NCBI GenBank assembly: GCA_001804345.1
Contig: MHFU01000104.1
Span: 1 to 5,598, forward strand
Direction: 5' to 3'
DNA length: 5,598 nucleotides
Source: Omnitrophica bacterium RIFOXYB12_FULL_50_7
Lineage (GTDB): Bacteria; Omnitrophota; Omnitrophia; Omnitrophales; Aquincolibacteriaceae
The notes under the pieces were generated by a model. The model saw nothing but the letters and a program-made list of their open reading frames with translations, was not told the origin of the DNA and did no database searches. Position 1 is the stretch's first letter. Each line of letters opens with the position of its first letter. Made by a program: the position numbers and the translations under genes. Positions 1-5,598 of the stretch are shown here, piece by piece.

Positions 1-864
1 GCCAAAGAAGGCGAACCGTCGTGGGATTCACCGTGGGGGAAAGGCAGGCCGGGCTGGCATATCGAATGTTCGGCCATGTGTATGCGGCACCTGGGAGAGA
101 CGATCGATATTCATGCCGGCGGCGAGGATCTTGTTTTTCCGCATCACGAGAACGAGATCGCGCAATCGGAAGCCTCGACCGGAAAGCCGTTCGTAAAATA
201 CTGGCTTCACGCCAAGCATCTCCTCGTGAATGGCGAGAAGATGTCAAAATCCAAAGGGAATTTTTTCACACTCCGCGACCTTTTGGCCAAAGGATATGAT
301 CCCATGGCGATCCGTTACGCACTCCTCTCCGTGCATTACCGGAATCAGTTGAATTTTACTTTCGATGGGTTGAAAGAAGCCCGGGAAGTGATCGAAAAAT
401 TGGATAATTGCTATTTTCAATGCCTGAGCCGCCTGCCGTTGTCTCGTGCGGAAGCGAAACCTTCGCTCGATATTGGGGCGCTGGACTCTTTCCTGAAGGC
501 TATGGAAAAATTTTTGGGGGAAGATCTGAATATTGCGGCGGCTCTTGCCAGTCTTCAGGAAGCTGTGACCTACATGAATGCGAATCTGCTTCAGATGTCC
601 GAATCAGGGTGGGCGGCTTGTGTCGAATTTTTTGAGAGGGTGGACCGGCTTTTGGGTCTCGATATCGCTTCGGTTAAAGAGATTCCGGGGAATGTCAAAA
701 TCGCCTTGGAACAATATGCGGAAGCTCGGAAGGCGCGCGATTTTGAGACATCTGACCTGATGCGACAAAAGATTGTGGAGCTGGGGTGGCTCGTCAAGGA
801 CGGCCGGCCGGGAGAGTCCTCAACAGTCAAGAAGGTCCGGAGAGCGTGGGATACTAAAAGATGA
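1..864 (+). CDS. cysS: Cysteinyl-tRNA synthetase, C-terminal part (5' end cut by window)
   Basis: Class I aminoacyl-tRNA synthetase that charges tRNA-Cys with cysteine in the cytoplasm. The frame is open from base 1. It shows the zinc-site motif GWHIECSAM (Cys at 67-69) and PHHENEIAQS (first His at 142-144, second motif Glu at 154-156). The Cys-to-His and His-to-Glu spacings of 25 and 4 residues match E. coli C209/H234/E238. The KMSKS signature is at 238-252, followed by GNFFTLRDLL. The rest is the helical anticodon-binding part, ending in the family's usual ARKARDFETSDLMRQKIVELGW segment (roughly 724-789, here quoted loosely) and a short basic tail. By comparison with the about 460-residue family, roughly 185 N-terminal residues, including the HIGH motif and the first zinc Cys, lie upstream of the window. 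The TGA stop overlaps the tmk ATG as ATGA, implying coupled translation. Identity is very secure; only the start is unseen. Confidence 0.97.
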   Translation, partial: AKEGEPSWDSPWGKGRPGWHIECSAMCMRHLGETIDIHAGGEDLVFPHHENEIAQSEASTGKPFVKYWLHAKHLLVNGEKMSKSKGNFFTLRDLLAKGYDPMAIRYALLSVHYRNQLNFTFDGLKEAREVIEKLDNCYFQCLSRLPLSRAEAKPSLDIGALDSFLKAMEKFLGEDLNIAAALASLQEAVTYMNANLLQMSESGWAACVEFFERVDRLLGLDIASVKEIPGNVKIALEQYAEARKARDFETSDLMRQKIVELGWLVKDGRPGESSTVKKVRRAWDTKR

Positions 865-1526
865 AGCTGAAAAACTCAAAAATCCTTCGCTGCGCTCAGG
901 ACGATAAAAAGCATCGAGGATATTTTATTACATTTGAAGGGGCGGAAGGGAGCGGGAAGAGCACGCAGATCCGTAACGCCGTCGCTTTTCTGCAAAAGAA
1001 AGGCCGGTCGGTGGTGATGCTCCGCGAGCCGGGCGGTACGCGTATTAGCGAGGCTATTCGCGCGATCCTCCTGGATAAAAATCTTAAGGAAATGAGTCCG
1101 ATCACCGAGCTTCTTCTTTATCTCGCGGCGCGTGCGCAGATCGTCCGGGAAAAGATCCTGCCGGCGCTCGCGAAAGGCAATGTCGTGATCTCAGACCGGT
1201 TTGAGGATTCGACGCGGGCCTATCAGGGGTTTGGTCGCAAGATCCCGCTTGAGGCCATTGAAGCGGTGAGCAAGCTGGTTCGGGGGAAGCTTAGGCCCGA
1301 TCTCACTTTTGTGTTGGATATTGATATCGCGAAGGGCCTCGCGCGCGGCGGCCGGCACGACCGGATCGAGCGTGAAGCCTTGAGTTTTCACCGGAGGGTA
1401 CGGCAGGGATTCCTAGCTCTTGCAAAGAAAGAACCCAGACGAATGGTTGTGCTCGATACAAACAAGTCTGTGGAATCGGTCAGTCAAAAGGTCCGGGAAA
1501 GGCTCGAACGTGTTTTTGGCCAATAA
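861..1526 (+). CDS. tmk: Thymidylate kinase (dTMP kinase) with repeat-derived N-terminal extension
   Basis: Phosphorylates dTMP to dTDP with ATP, an essential step of dTTP synthesis in the cytoplasm. The 221-residue product carries the P-loop GAEGSGKS (residues 27-34), the REPGGT motif (55-60), the DRF motif (112-114) followed by EDSTRAYQG, and a LID-like basic stretch ARGGRHDRIE. A P-loop without Arg and an Arg-rich LID fit the bacterial (type II, E. coli-like) enzymes. Family members usually begin only a few residues before the FITFEG strand. Here about 17 extra residues precede RGYFITFEG, and they include ILRCAQDD, encoded by a palindromic repeat (883-901). No ATG, GTG or TTG lies in frame between the repeat and the P-loop, so ATG 861 is the best start. 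It sits in an ATGA overlap with the cysS stop and has no good Shine-Dalgarno site of its own, so coupling to cysS is likely. The 3' end overlaps holB by 17 nt. Confidence 0.95.
   Translation: MKLKNSKILRCAQDDKKHRGYFITFEGAEGSGKSTQIRNAVAFLQKKGRSVVMLREPGGTRISEAIRAILLDKNLKEMSPITELLLYLAARAQIVREKILPALAKGNVVISDRFEDSTRAYQGFGRKIPLEAIEAVSKLVRGKLRPDLTFVLDIDIAKGLARGGRHDRIEREALSFHRRVRQGFLALAKKEPRRMVVLDTNKSVESVSQKVRERLERVFGQ
883..901. repeat. Short imperfect palindrome resembling a dispersed REP-like repeat, inside tmk
   Basis: The sequence TCCTTCGCTGCGCTCAGGA reads almost as its own reverse complement: outer arms TCCT/AGGA, inner GC/GC around a TGC loop, and two mismatched positions between them. From memory, this motif (other strand TCCTGAGCGCAGCGAAGGA) is very like a short repeat scattered in many copies, mostly between genes, in diverse bacterial genomes. 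Only this one copy is visible in the window, so calling it dispersed is inference. It lies in the tmk frame and is translated ILRCAQDD with the flanking bases. Confidence 0.6.
1498..1502 (+). promoter_or_regulatory. Shine-Dalgarno site fixing the holB start
   Basis: AAAGG lies 7 nt before GTG 1510, inside the end of tmk. It favours GTG 1510 as the holB start over the upstream in-frame ATG at 1420 (which would overlap tmk by 107 nt) and over TTG at 1516. Confidence 0.55.
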
Positions 1527-2376
1527 TACCCAGAAGCTGGCAGTCCGTATTCTTGAGTCCCACATCCGGGAGGGACGTGTCGCATCGTCTTATATTTTTA
1601 GCGGGGACGGGGAAGAGGGGGAAATGGCCGAGATGGGCGGAGAGCGGCACAGTGCGGACATTAAAGAAGAATTCGCCGGTGCTTTTGCGATCGCACTTTT
1701 GAGCGGGGCGAAGAAGATGTTTGGATTAGGCGATCCCGCGGTGGCCCCAAGGGTTTGGAAACATTCGCATCCCGATGTCCGGTGGGTAAAAGAGGATGAA
1801 GGGAAAAGTTCGATCGGGATCAATTCGGTGCGTAGTGTAAGCCAGTGGGCGTCCATGAAACCTTTTGAGGCGCAGTGGAAGGTCTGTATCGTTCTTGTGG
1901 CCGAAAAGCTCACGGAGGATGCCGCGAACGCTTTTTTGAAAACTCTGGAAGAGCCTCCCAAGAATACGGTTTTTTGTCTTCTGGTGGAAAATAAGAACAA
2001 TCTCTTGGAGACGATCCAGTCGCGTTCGTTCGAGATTCGTCTGATGCCGATGGCATCAGCGCCCATTCCGATGGGTGTGGGGTCGCTTGAGGCGCTGCCT
2101 GTCCGCGAGGTCTTCGAAACCTTTCCGACGCTGCCGCGCGACGAAGTAAAACGCAAGCTTGACGGGCTAATGGCTACTTCCCGGGAAAAGATCTATCACT
2201 TAGTGTCCGGAGGCGACGCGGATCCCCAAACAGTGAACTGCTGGCTTGAGGCCATGGACCTCCTTTATGATTCAAAGTCGGCGCTGGACCTGAACGCAAA
2301 TCAGAAACTGATGGCGACGCGGCTAGCAATAAGACTCGCGCGTCTTTTTCCTTCCCAAAAGGTGGTTTCTTTGTGA
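1510..2376 (+). CDS. holB: DNA polymerase III delta' subunit (clamp-loader AAA+ family), degenerate
   Basis: Stator subunit of the clamp loader that places the beta sliding clamp on primed DNA. The 288-residue product from GTG 1510 has the delta'/gamma-family core: SSYIFSG near residues 26-32, then KVCIVLVAEKLTEDAANAF running into LKTLEEPPKNT (to about residue 153), then TIQSRSFEIRL around 168-178. Length is usual for delta' (about 290-330). Several hallmarks are worn. The P-loop region reads SGDGEEGEMAEMGG with about 15 extra residues and no GxxGxGK. The Walker B acidic motif is replaced by LVAE. The SRC motif is SRS (171-173). The four zinc-binding cysteines that usually follow the P-loop region in bacterial members are absent. 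Loss of ATP binding is normal for delta' in E. coli, whereas loss of the zinc module is less usual. Position between tmk and metG is the classic holB location and supports the call. It overlaps metG by 4 nt (GTGA). Confidence 0.88.
   Translation: MFLANNTQKLAVRILESHIREGRVASSYIFSGDGEEGEMAEMGGERHSADIKEEFAGAFAIALLSGAKKMFGLGDPAVAPRVWKHSHPDVRWVKEDEGKSSIGINSVRSVSQWASMKPFEAQWKVCIVLVAEKLTEDAANAFLKTLEEPPKNTVFCLLVENKNNLLETIQSRSFEIRLMPMASAPIPMGVGSLEALPVREVFETFPTLPRDEVKRKLDGLMATSREKIYHLVSGGDADPQTVNCWLEAMDLLYDSKSALDLNANQKLMATRLAIRLARLFPSQKVVSL
2357..2365 (+). promoter_or_regulatory. Shine-Dalgarno site for metG GTG start
   Basis: AAAAGGTGG lies at the end of holB, 7 nt upstream of GTG 2373. This strong match at good spacing supports the GTG start. 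The product then begins MTKTYYLTTPIYYVNG, as MetRS proteins usually do. Confidence 0.7.
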
Positions 2377-3902
2377 CGAAAACATACTATCTGACAACGC
2401 CGATCTATTATGTCAATGGAAAGCCGCATATCGGTCATGCCTACACGAGCATTCTTTGCGACACATTCGCCCGTTTCCACCGGTTGCTAGGGAAACCTGT
2501 CTTTTATATCACCGGGACTGATGAACACGGAATCAAAGTCCAGAAGGCCGCCTTGGAACAGGGGAAGGAACCGAAGGCGTTCGTGGATGAGATTGTTCCG
2601 GAATTTAAGGAGCTTTGGCGGGTCCTTGGGATCCAATACGATCATTTCATCCGTACCACGGACGATTATCACAAGACGGTCGTTCAAAAGGTTCTGAGCG
2701 ATCTCGAAAAAAAGGGGGATATTTATAAAGCTTCGTATCATGGCTGGTACTGTACGCCTTGTGAATCCTTCTGGACTGAGCTGCAGCTCAAGGACGGAAA
2801 ATGTCCGGATTGCAATCGCGGTGTGGAACGTCTCGAAGAAGAAAATTACTTCTTCAAAATGTCTACCTATCAGAAATGGCTGATCGACACTATCGAGAAA
2901 AATCCGGATTTCATTCAACCGGAGTATCGCAAGAATGAGGTGCTCGGATTTTTGAAAGAACCCCTCGAAGATCTTTGCATTACCCGGCCCAAGGCGCGCC
3001 TCACGTGGGGGATCGAATATCCGGGATCCAAGGATCATGTGGTTTATGTCTGGTTCGACGCGCTTTTGAATTATGTGACGGGCGCTGGATATCTGACGGA
3101 TGACAAGAAATTCAAGTCTCTTTGGCCGGCAGACTTCCAGTTGCTGGGAAAAGACATTCTCCGACAACACGCCGTTTTTTGGCCGATCATGCTCAAGGCC
3201 ATGGGCGTTGAAATGCCCAAACTTGTGTTTGCCCACGGGTGGTGGAGGATCGGGGGCGCGAAGATGTCGAAGTCCGTTGGGAACGTTGTGGATCCGATCG
3301 CGCTTGTCCGGAAGTACGGCAGTGATGTGCTCCGGTATTTTCTTTTAAATGAAGTGACGCTGGGTCTGGACGGAACATATTCAGAAGACCTTTTGGTGGA
3401 ACGTTACTCGAGTGATCTTGCGAATAGTCTCGGCAATCTCTGGCACAGGACCGCTTCCATGATCGAAAAATATTTTGACGGGAAGATCCCGGAAGGAGTT
3501 CGGGGAGATCGTTTCTATAACCCCCGGGAATTGTGGGAGAACGTTTCCAAAGCTGTTCTGGCTCATGACCCGCGCGAAGCCCTGGCGAGGATCTGGGCTG
3601 TGATCACTCGCGCCAATCAATTTGTAGAAGAAACAAAGCCTTGGGCGCTTGCCAAGGATCCGGCGCAAAGATCCGAGCTTGCGGACGTGCTTTTCAATTT
3701 AGCGGATAGCGTGGCGCATGTGGCGATCTTGCTGCAGGCCTTCATGCCGGAAACTGCGAAGAGGATTCTCGGGCGCCTTAAAATCGAATCACCTGAAAAG
3801 ATCCACACTGGTTCGGAATTTAGCAAGCCGCTGGTTGTTACCGGCACTTTGATCGAAAAAGGAGAGCCGCTTTTTCCGCGTCTTGATGAGAAGACGTCAT
3901 GA
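2373..3902 (+). CDS. metG: Methionyl-tRNA synthetase (single zinc knuckle, no C-terminal EMAPII domain)
   Basis: Class I synthetase that charges both initiator and elongator tRNA-Met. The 509-residue product has the HIGH motif as HIGH at residues 19-22 within TTPIYYVNGKPHIGHAYT. It has a connective-peptide zinc knuckle C127-x2-C130 and C144-x2-C147, and KMSKS at 297-301 followed by VGNVVDP. The C-terminal part is the helical anticodon-binding domain with SSDLANSLGNLWHR (about 349-362), FVEETKPWALAKD and a final PLFPRL. The Cys pattern and length match the compact Thermus-type enzyme with one zinc site, not the longer E. coli form. The dimerising EMAPII-like domain found at the C terminus of many bacterial MetRS is lacking; the protein ends soon after PRL, so a monomer is inferred. 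It starts at a GTG overlapping the holB stop and ends in an ATGA overlap with tatD. Confidence 0.97.
   Translation: MTKTYYLTTPIYYVNGKPHIGHAYTSILCDTFARFHRLLGKPVFYITGTDEHGIKVQKAALEQGKEPKAFVDEIVPEFKELWRVLGIQYDHFIRTTDDYHKTVVQKVLSDLEKKGDIYKASYHGWYCTPCESFWTELQLKDGKCPDCNRGVERLEEENYFFKMSTYQKWLIDTIEKNPDFIQPEYRKNEVLGFLKEPLEDLCITRPKARLTWGIEYPGSKDHVVYVWFDALLNYVTGAGYLTDDKKFKSLWPADFQLLGKDILRQHAVFWPIMLKAMGVEMPKLVFAHGWWRIGGAKMSKSVGNVVDPIALVRKYGSDVLRYFLLNEVTLGLDGTYSEDLLVERYSSDLANSLGNLWHRTASMIEKYFDGKIPEGVRGDRFYNPRELWENVSKAVLAHDPREALARIWAVITRANQFVEETKPWALAKDPAQRSELADVLFNLADSVAHVAILLQAFMPETAKRILGRLKIESPEKIHTGSEFSKPLVVTGTLIEKGEPLFPRLDEKTS
3879..3896 (+). other. Small inverted repeat just before the tatD start
   Basis: CGTCTT and AAGACG are perfect 6-bp arms around the loop GATGAG, ending 2 nt before the tatD ATG. 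A hairpin here could fold over the weak ribosome site (GAGAAG) of tatD, so that tatD is read mainly by ribosomes finishing metG. It is in coding sequence and may be chance. Confidence 0.3.
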
Positions 3903-4672
3903 ATTTGACGGATACTCACATTCATCTGCATTTCCCTCAATACGACGCTGACCGTTCGGAAGTGATTGCGCGCGCGATCCGGGGTGGCATCAACTTTTTT
4001 CTGGATATCGGTACCGATCTTGAAAAATCCAGAAAGGCGATTGCTCTCGCCGACGAATATCCGGAAGTCTATGCCGCAGTCGGTTATCATCCTCATGAGA
4101 CAAAGCATGCCCAAGAAGCGGAGCTTGCGGAACTTGAGAAACTTGTTTTCCATCCCAAAGTTGTGGCAATAGGAGAGGTGGGGCTCGACTACTTCCATGA
4201 GCATTCGCCTCGTGATGTTCAGAAAAAACTTCTGAGGATCTTTCTTGCCTGGTATGAGCAGTACCGAAAACCCATCATCATCCATTGCCGGGACGCCTAT
4301 GAAGATCTTCTGACGATCCTCCGGGAACATACCTCGTTGCCTTATTGCGGGACGCTTCACTGCTATTCCTCGAACGCCGCTACCATGAAAAAATATCTGG
4401 ATCTCGGTTTCTATATCGCGTTCGGCGGCGCCTTGACCTATAAAAAAAACGATATTCTTCGTGAGGCTTGCGCGCTTTGCCCGAAAGACCGCCTGCTCCT
4501 TGAGACCGATGGGCCTTATCTCGCGCCGCAATCGAAGCGAGGCGAGCGCAACGAGCCGCTTTTCATGATCGAGACGGCCGAGTGTGCCGCGAAGCTTCAG
4601 GGTGTGAGCGTGGAAGAGCTTGCGGACCTGACCACGGCGAACGCGAAACGTCTCTTTGGTCTTACCGCATGA
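3899..4672 (+). CDS. tatD: TatD-family metal-dependent hydrolase / DNase
   Basis: Amidohydrolase-fold (TIM barrel) enzyme. Characterised relatives are Mg-dependent 3'-5' DNases, or D-aminoacyl-tRNA deacylase-like in some claims, so the exact substrate of this one is not shown. The 257-residue product has all expected metal ligands: H7 and H9 in TDTHIHLHF, E93 in GEVGLDY, H129 in IIIHCRD, H154 in TLHCYS and D204 in LETDGPYLAP. It ends in the usual helix ELADLTTANAKRLFGL. Length is typical (about 255-265). A TatD gene directly after metG is a common arrangement in bacteria (ycfH/yabD type), which supports this subfamily. ATG 3899 overlaps the metG TGA and begins exactly at the conserved first strand. 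The stop at 4670-4672 lies inside an inverted repeat. Confidence 0.95.
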   Translation: MNLTDTHIHLHFPQYDADRSEVIARAIRGGINFFLDIGTDLEKSRKAIALADEYPEVYAAVGYHPHETKHAQEAELAELEKLVFHPKVVAIGEVGLDYFHEHSPRDVQKKLLRIFLAWYEQYRKPIIIHCRDAYEDLLTILREHTSLPYCGTLHCYSSNAATMKKYLDLGFYIAFGGALTYKKNDILREACALCPKDRLLLETDGPYLAPQSKRGERNEPLFMIETAECAAKLQGVSVEELADLTTANAKRLFGLTA

Positions 4673-4697
4673 CATTTAAATTTAAGGGTATGCGGTA
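4663..4697 (+). other. Inverted repeat straddling the tatD stop codon
   Basis: TACCGCAT (4663-4670) and ATGCGGTA (4690-4697) are perfect 8-bp arms with a 19-nt AT-rich loop. No T-run follows, so it is not a standard intrinsic terminator. Possible roles are an mRNA-protecting hairpin after the operon, a protein-binding operator for the downstream gene, or part of an attenuator. Function is unproven. Confidence 0.4.
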
Positions 4698-4701
4698 TGA
4701 T

Positions 4702-4734
4702 ACTGTTAACCCCTAAAATACAATCGAAAACAGT
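4702..4734 (+). other. Second inverted repeat in the M50 leader
   Basis: ACTGTT (4702-4707) and AACAGT (4729-4734) form 6-bp arms around a 21-nt loop and end 3 nt before the ATG of the M50 gene. No recognisable Shine-Dalgarno sequence lies in this leader. The pairing could hide or expose the start region; with such short arms chance is a real alternative. Confidence 0.25.
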
Positions 4735-4737
4735 GCT

Positions 4738-5349
4738 ATGCTGATCTTGACCATTTTTATCCTTCTTGTGGCCATGACGATCCATGAGGTTAGCCACGGT
4801 TTAGCGGCTCACTGGCTCGGTGATGATACGGCGAAGCGCGCCGGACGGTTGACGCTGAATCCCTTGCGGCATATCGATCTCTTCTGGACCGTGCTTTTGC
4901 CGGCGTTTCTTTATTTTACGACGGGTGGGCGTTTCATGATCGGGATGGCGAAGCCCGTTCCCGTGGATTTTTCCAAGTTGAGGAATCCTCGGCGCGATAT
5001 GATCTTGGTGGCGCTTGCTGGGCCTCTAGCGAATCTCATGATGGCGGCAGTGCTTGCATTCTTCTATGGAATTTCCAATAATGTCCACCTGCTCTACGGG
5101 ATCTATTTGAATCTCGGTTTGGCGGTTTTTAATCTAATCCCCATCCCGCCGCTCGATGGTTCCCGTATTTTGGCGGGGTTTTTGCCGCGGAGATGGGCGG
5201 TTTCATTTTTCAGCGTGGAGCGGTTCGGGTTTCTTCTGATCATTCTTTTTTACACAACAGGTTTTTTAATGCCGTGTGTCAGGGCCGGGATGGATGTGCT
5301 CTGCCGTTTGCTGCAGGTTCCGACGCTGACCCAATGGCTTTCACGATGA
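4738..5349 (+). CDS. Site-2 protease family (peptidase M50) integral membrane metalloprotease
   Basis: Small intramembrane zinc protease of the SpoIVFB/S2P-like group (COG1994-type). The 203-residue protein starts directly with a hydrophobic helix that holds HEVSH (residues 16-20), the HExxH zinc/catalytic motif. It continues with a short hydrophobic segment around 48-62, the conserved AGPLAN (94-99) in a long membrane segment (about 87-110), and NLIPIPPLDGSRIL (132-145), where D140 is the third zinc ligand. A last membrane segment spans about 163-178. Length fits the minimal family (about 200-220) and there is no PDZ or CBS domain. The natural substrate cannot be read from the sequence. In-frame TAA at 4714 limits the start; ATG 4738 is the only ATG before the HEVSH helix apart from one at residue 13. 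The start has no clear Shine-Dalgarno site, unlike metG or mtnA. Placed 7 nt before mtnA, it probably shares its transcript. Confidence 0.9.
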   Translation: MLILTIFILLVAMTIHEVSHGLAAHWLGDDTAKRAGRLTLNPLRHIDLFWTVLLPAFLYFTTGGRFMIGMAKPVPVDFSKLRNPRRDMILVALAGPLANLMMAAVLAFFYGISNNVHLLYGIYLNLGLAVFNLIPIPPLDGSRILAGFLPRRWAVSFFSVERFGFLLIILFYTTGFLMPCVRAGMDVLCRLLQVPTLTQWLSR

Positions 5350-5353
5350 GGTG
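5348..5353 (+). promoter_or_regulatory. Shine-Dalgarno site for mtnA
   Basis: GAGGTG overlaps the TGA stop of the M50 gene and stands 3 nt before ATG 5357 (5 nt from the GAGG core). This arrangement suggests coupled re-initiation and favours ATG 5357 over the in-frame GTG 5351, which is part of the site itself. Confidence 0.55.
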
Positions 5354-5356
5354 TTT

Positions 5357-5598
5357 ATGAAAAATCTTAACGTTCCTTTTTCTCCACTCGCGTTTAAAAA
5401 CGAAACTCTTTACCTTCTGGACCAGCGGAAGTTGCCCACGCGGGAGATCTGGGTTCCATGTCGCACCTCTCAGGCGGTTTGGACCGCGATCCGTACTATG
5501 GTGGTGCGGGGAGCGCCTGTGATCGGGCTTGCGGCGGGTTATGGGCTTTATCTCGGGATCCGTTCTTTCCGCGGAACGCCGAAAGCATTTCAGACGAA
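5357..5598 (+). CDS. mtnA: S-methyl-5-thioribose-1-phosphate isomerase, N-terminal part (3' end cut by window)
   Basis: Converts methylthioribose-1-phosphate to methylthioribulose-1-phosphate in the methionine salvage pathway (recycling of 5'-methylthioadenosine); the fold is shared with eIF2B-like proteins. Eighty codons are visible, with no stop. The frame shows the typical start LYLLDQRKLPTRE (about 18-30) and the family signature AIRTMVVRGAPVIGLAAGYG (44-63), which contains the substrate-phosphate-binding RGAP. The catalytic Cys and Asp lie further downstream, outside the window. The RGAPVIGLAA form is more like MtnA than like archaeal ribose-1,5-bisphosphate isomerase or eIF2B subunits, but a paralogue of the same fold cannot be fully excluded from 80 residues. 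It follows the M50 gene by 7 nt with a good ribosome site. No other methionine-salvage gene is seen upstream. Confidence 0.88.
   Translation, partial: MKNLNVPFSPLAFKNETLYLLDQRKLPTREIWVPCRTSQAVWTAIRTMVVRGAPVIGLAAGYGLYLGIRSFRGTPKAFQT

Noticed and set aside
1420..1509. Longer holB start at ATG 1420
   Set aside because: It would overlap tmk by 107 nt and adds residues with no family resemblance; GTG 1510 has a Shine-Dalgarno site 7 nt upstream and starts close to the conserved region.
1590..2156. Minus-strand open frame of 188 codons opposite holB
   Set aside because: Serine-rich, low-complexity translation typical of an antisense shadow of a real gene.
2487..3236. Minus-strand open frame of 249 codons opposite metG
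   Set aside because: It is a shadow of metG; no recognisable domain and no ribosome site or gene context on that strand.
3617..4675. Long minus-strand open frame of 352 codons opposite metG and tatD
   Set aside because: It is antisense to two clear genes with all catalytic motifs, its translation resembles no known family, and it reflects the codon bias of the plus-strand genes.
4669..4701. Sigma-70 promoter ATGACA (4669-4674) with TATGAT (4696-4701)
   Set aside because: Both hexamers match 5 of 6, but the spacer is 21 bp, outside the usual 16-18 bp, so I do not annotate it as a promoter.
4663..4715. Rho-independent terminator after tatD
   Set aside because: The inverted repeat is not GC-rich enough and is followed by TGATACTGTTAACCCC, with no T-run.
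5351..5353. GTG 5351 as the mtnA start
   Set aside because: This GTG is part of the GAGGTG ribosome site; ATG 5357 is the better placed start.

Overview
The window is a compact, all-plus-strand bacterial segment of housekeeping genes in seven reading frames with almost no spacer DNA. In order: the 3' part of cysS (cysteinyl-tRNA synthetase), tmk (thymidylate kinase), holB (DNA polymerase III delta' subunit), metG (methionyl-tRNA synthetase), tatD (TatD-family metal-dependent DNase), a small membrane site-2 protease-like gene of family M50, and the 5' part of mtnA (methylthioribose-1-phosphate isomerase). No tRNA, rRNA, CRISPR array, transposase or phage gene is visible.

From cysS to tatD every gene overlaps the next: ATGA at cysS/tmk, 17 nt at tmk/holB, GTGA at holB/metG and ATGA at metG/tatD. 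This is the mark of one translationally coupled operon. The tmk-holB-metG-tatD core is a widely conserved bacterial neighbourhood linking dTTP supply, the replication clamp loader, Met-tRNA charging and a nuclease/hydrolase. The only real gap (4673-4737, 65 bp) separates tatD from the M50 gene. It holds two inverted repeats and no clear Shine-Dalgarno site. The M50 gene and mtnA follow with only 7 nt between them, so they probably form a second unit or the tail of the same transcript.

The organism cannot be named from this window. Mixed base composition, two GTG starts, Shine-Dalgarno sites and overlapping genes show a bacterium. The gene set, together with a dispersed-repeat-like motif read as ILRCAQDD, would suit an uncultivated lineage such as Omnitrophota/Elusimicrobiota-type bacteria; this is a weak guess from memory of such genomes.

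The most unusual element is a short imperfect palindrome (883-901), resembling a widespread intergenic repeat, that lies inside the tmk reading frame and is translated as an N-terminal extension of thymidylate kinase. Second is a delta' subunit with a degenerate P-loop region and no zinc-binding cysteines. Third is the tatD/M50 junction with its two inverted repeats and a possible 15-codon coupled mini-ORF. I see no evidence of a new multi-gene system; this is mainly a conserved housekeeping region.
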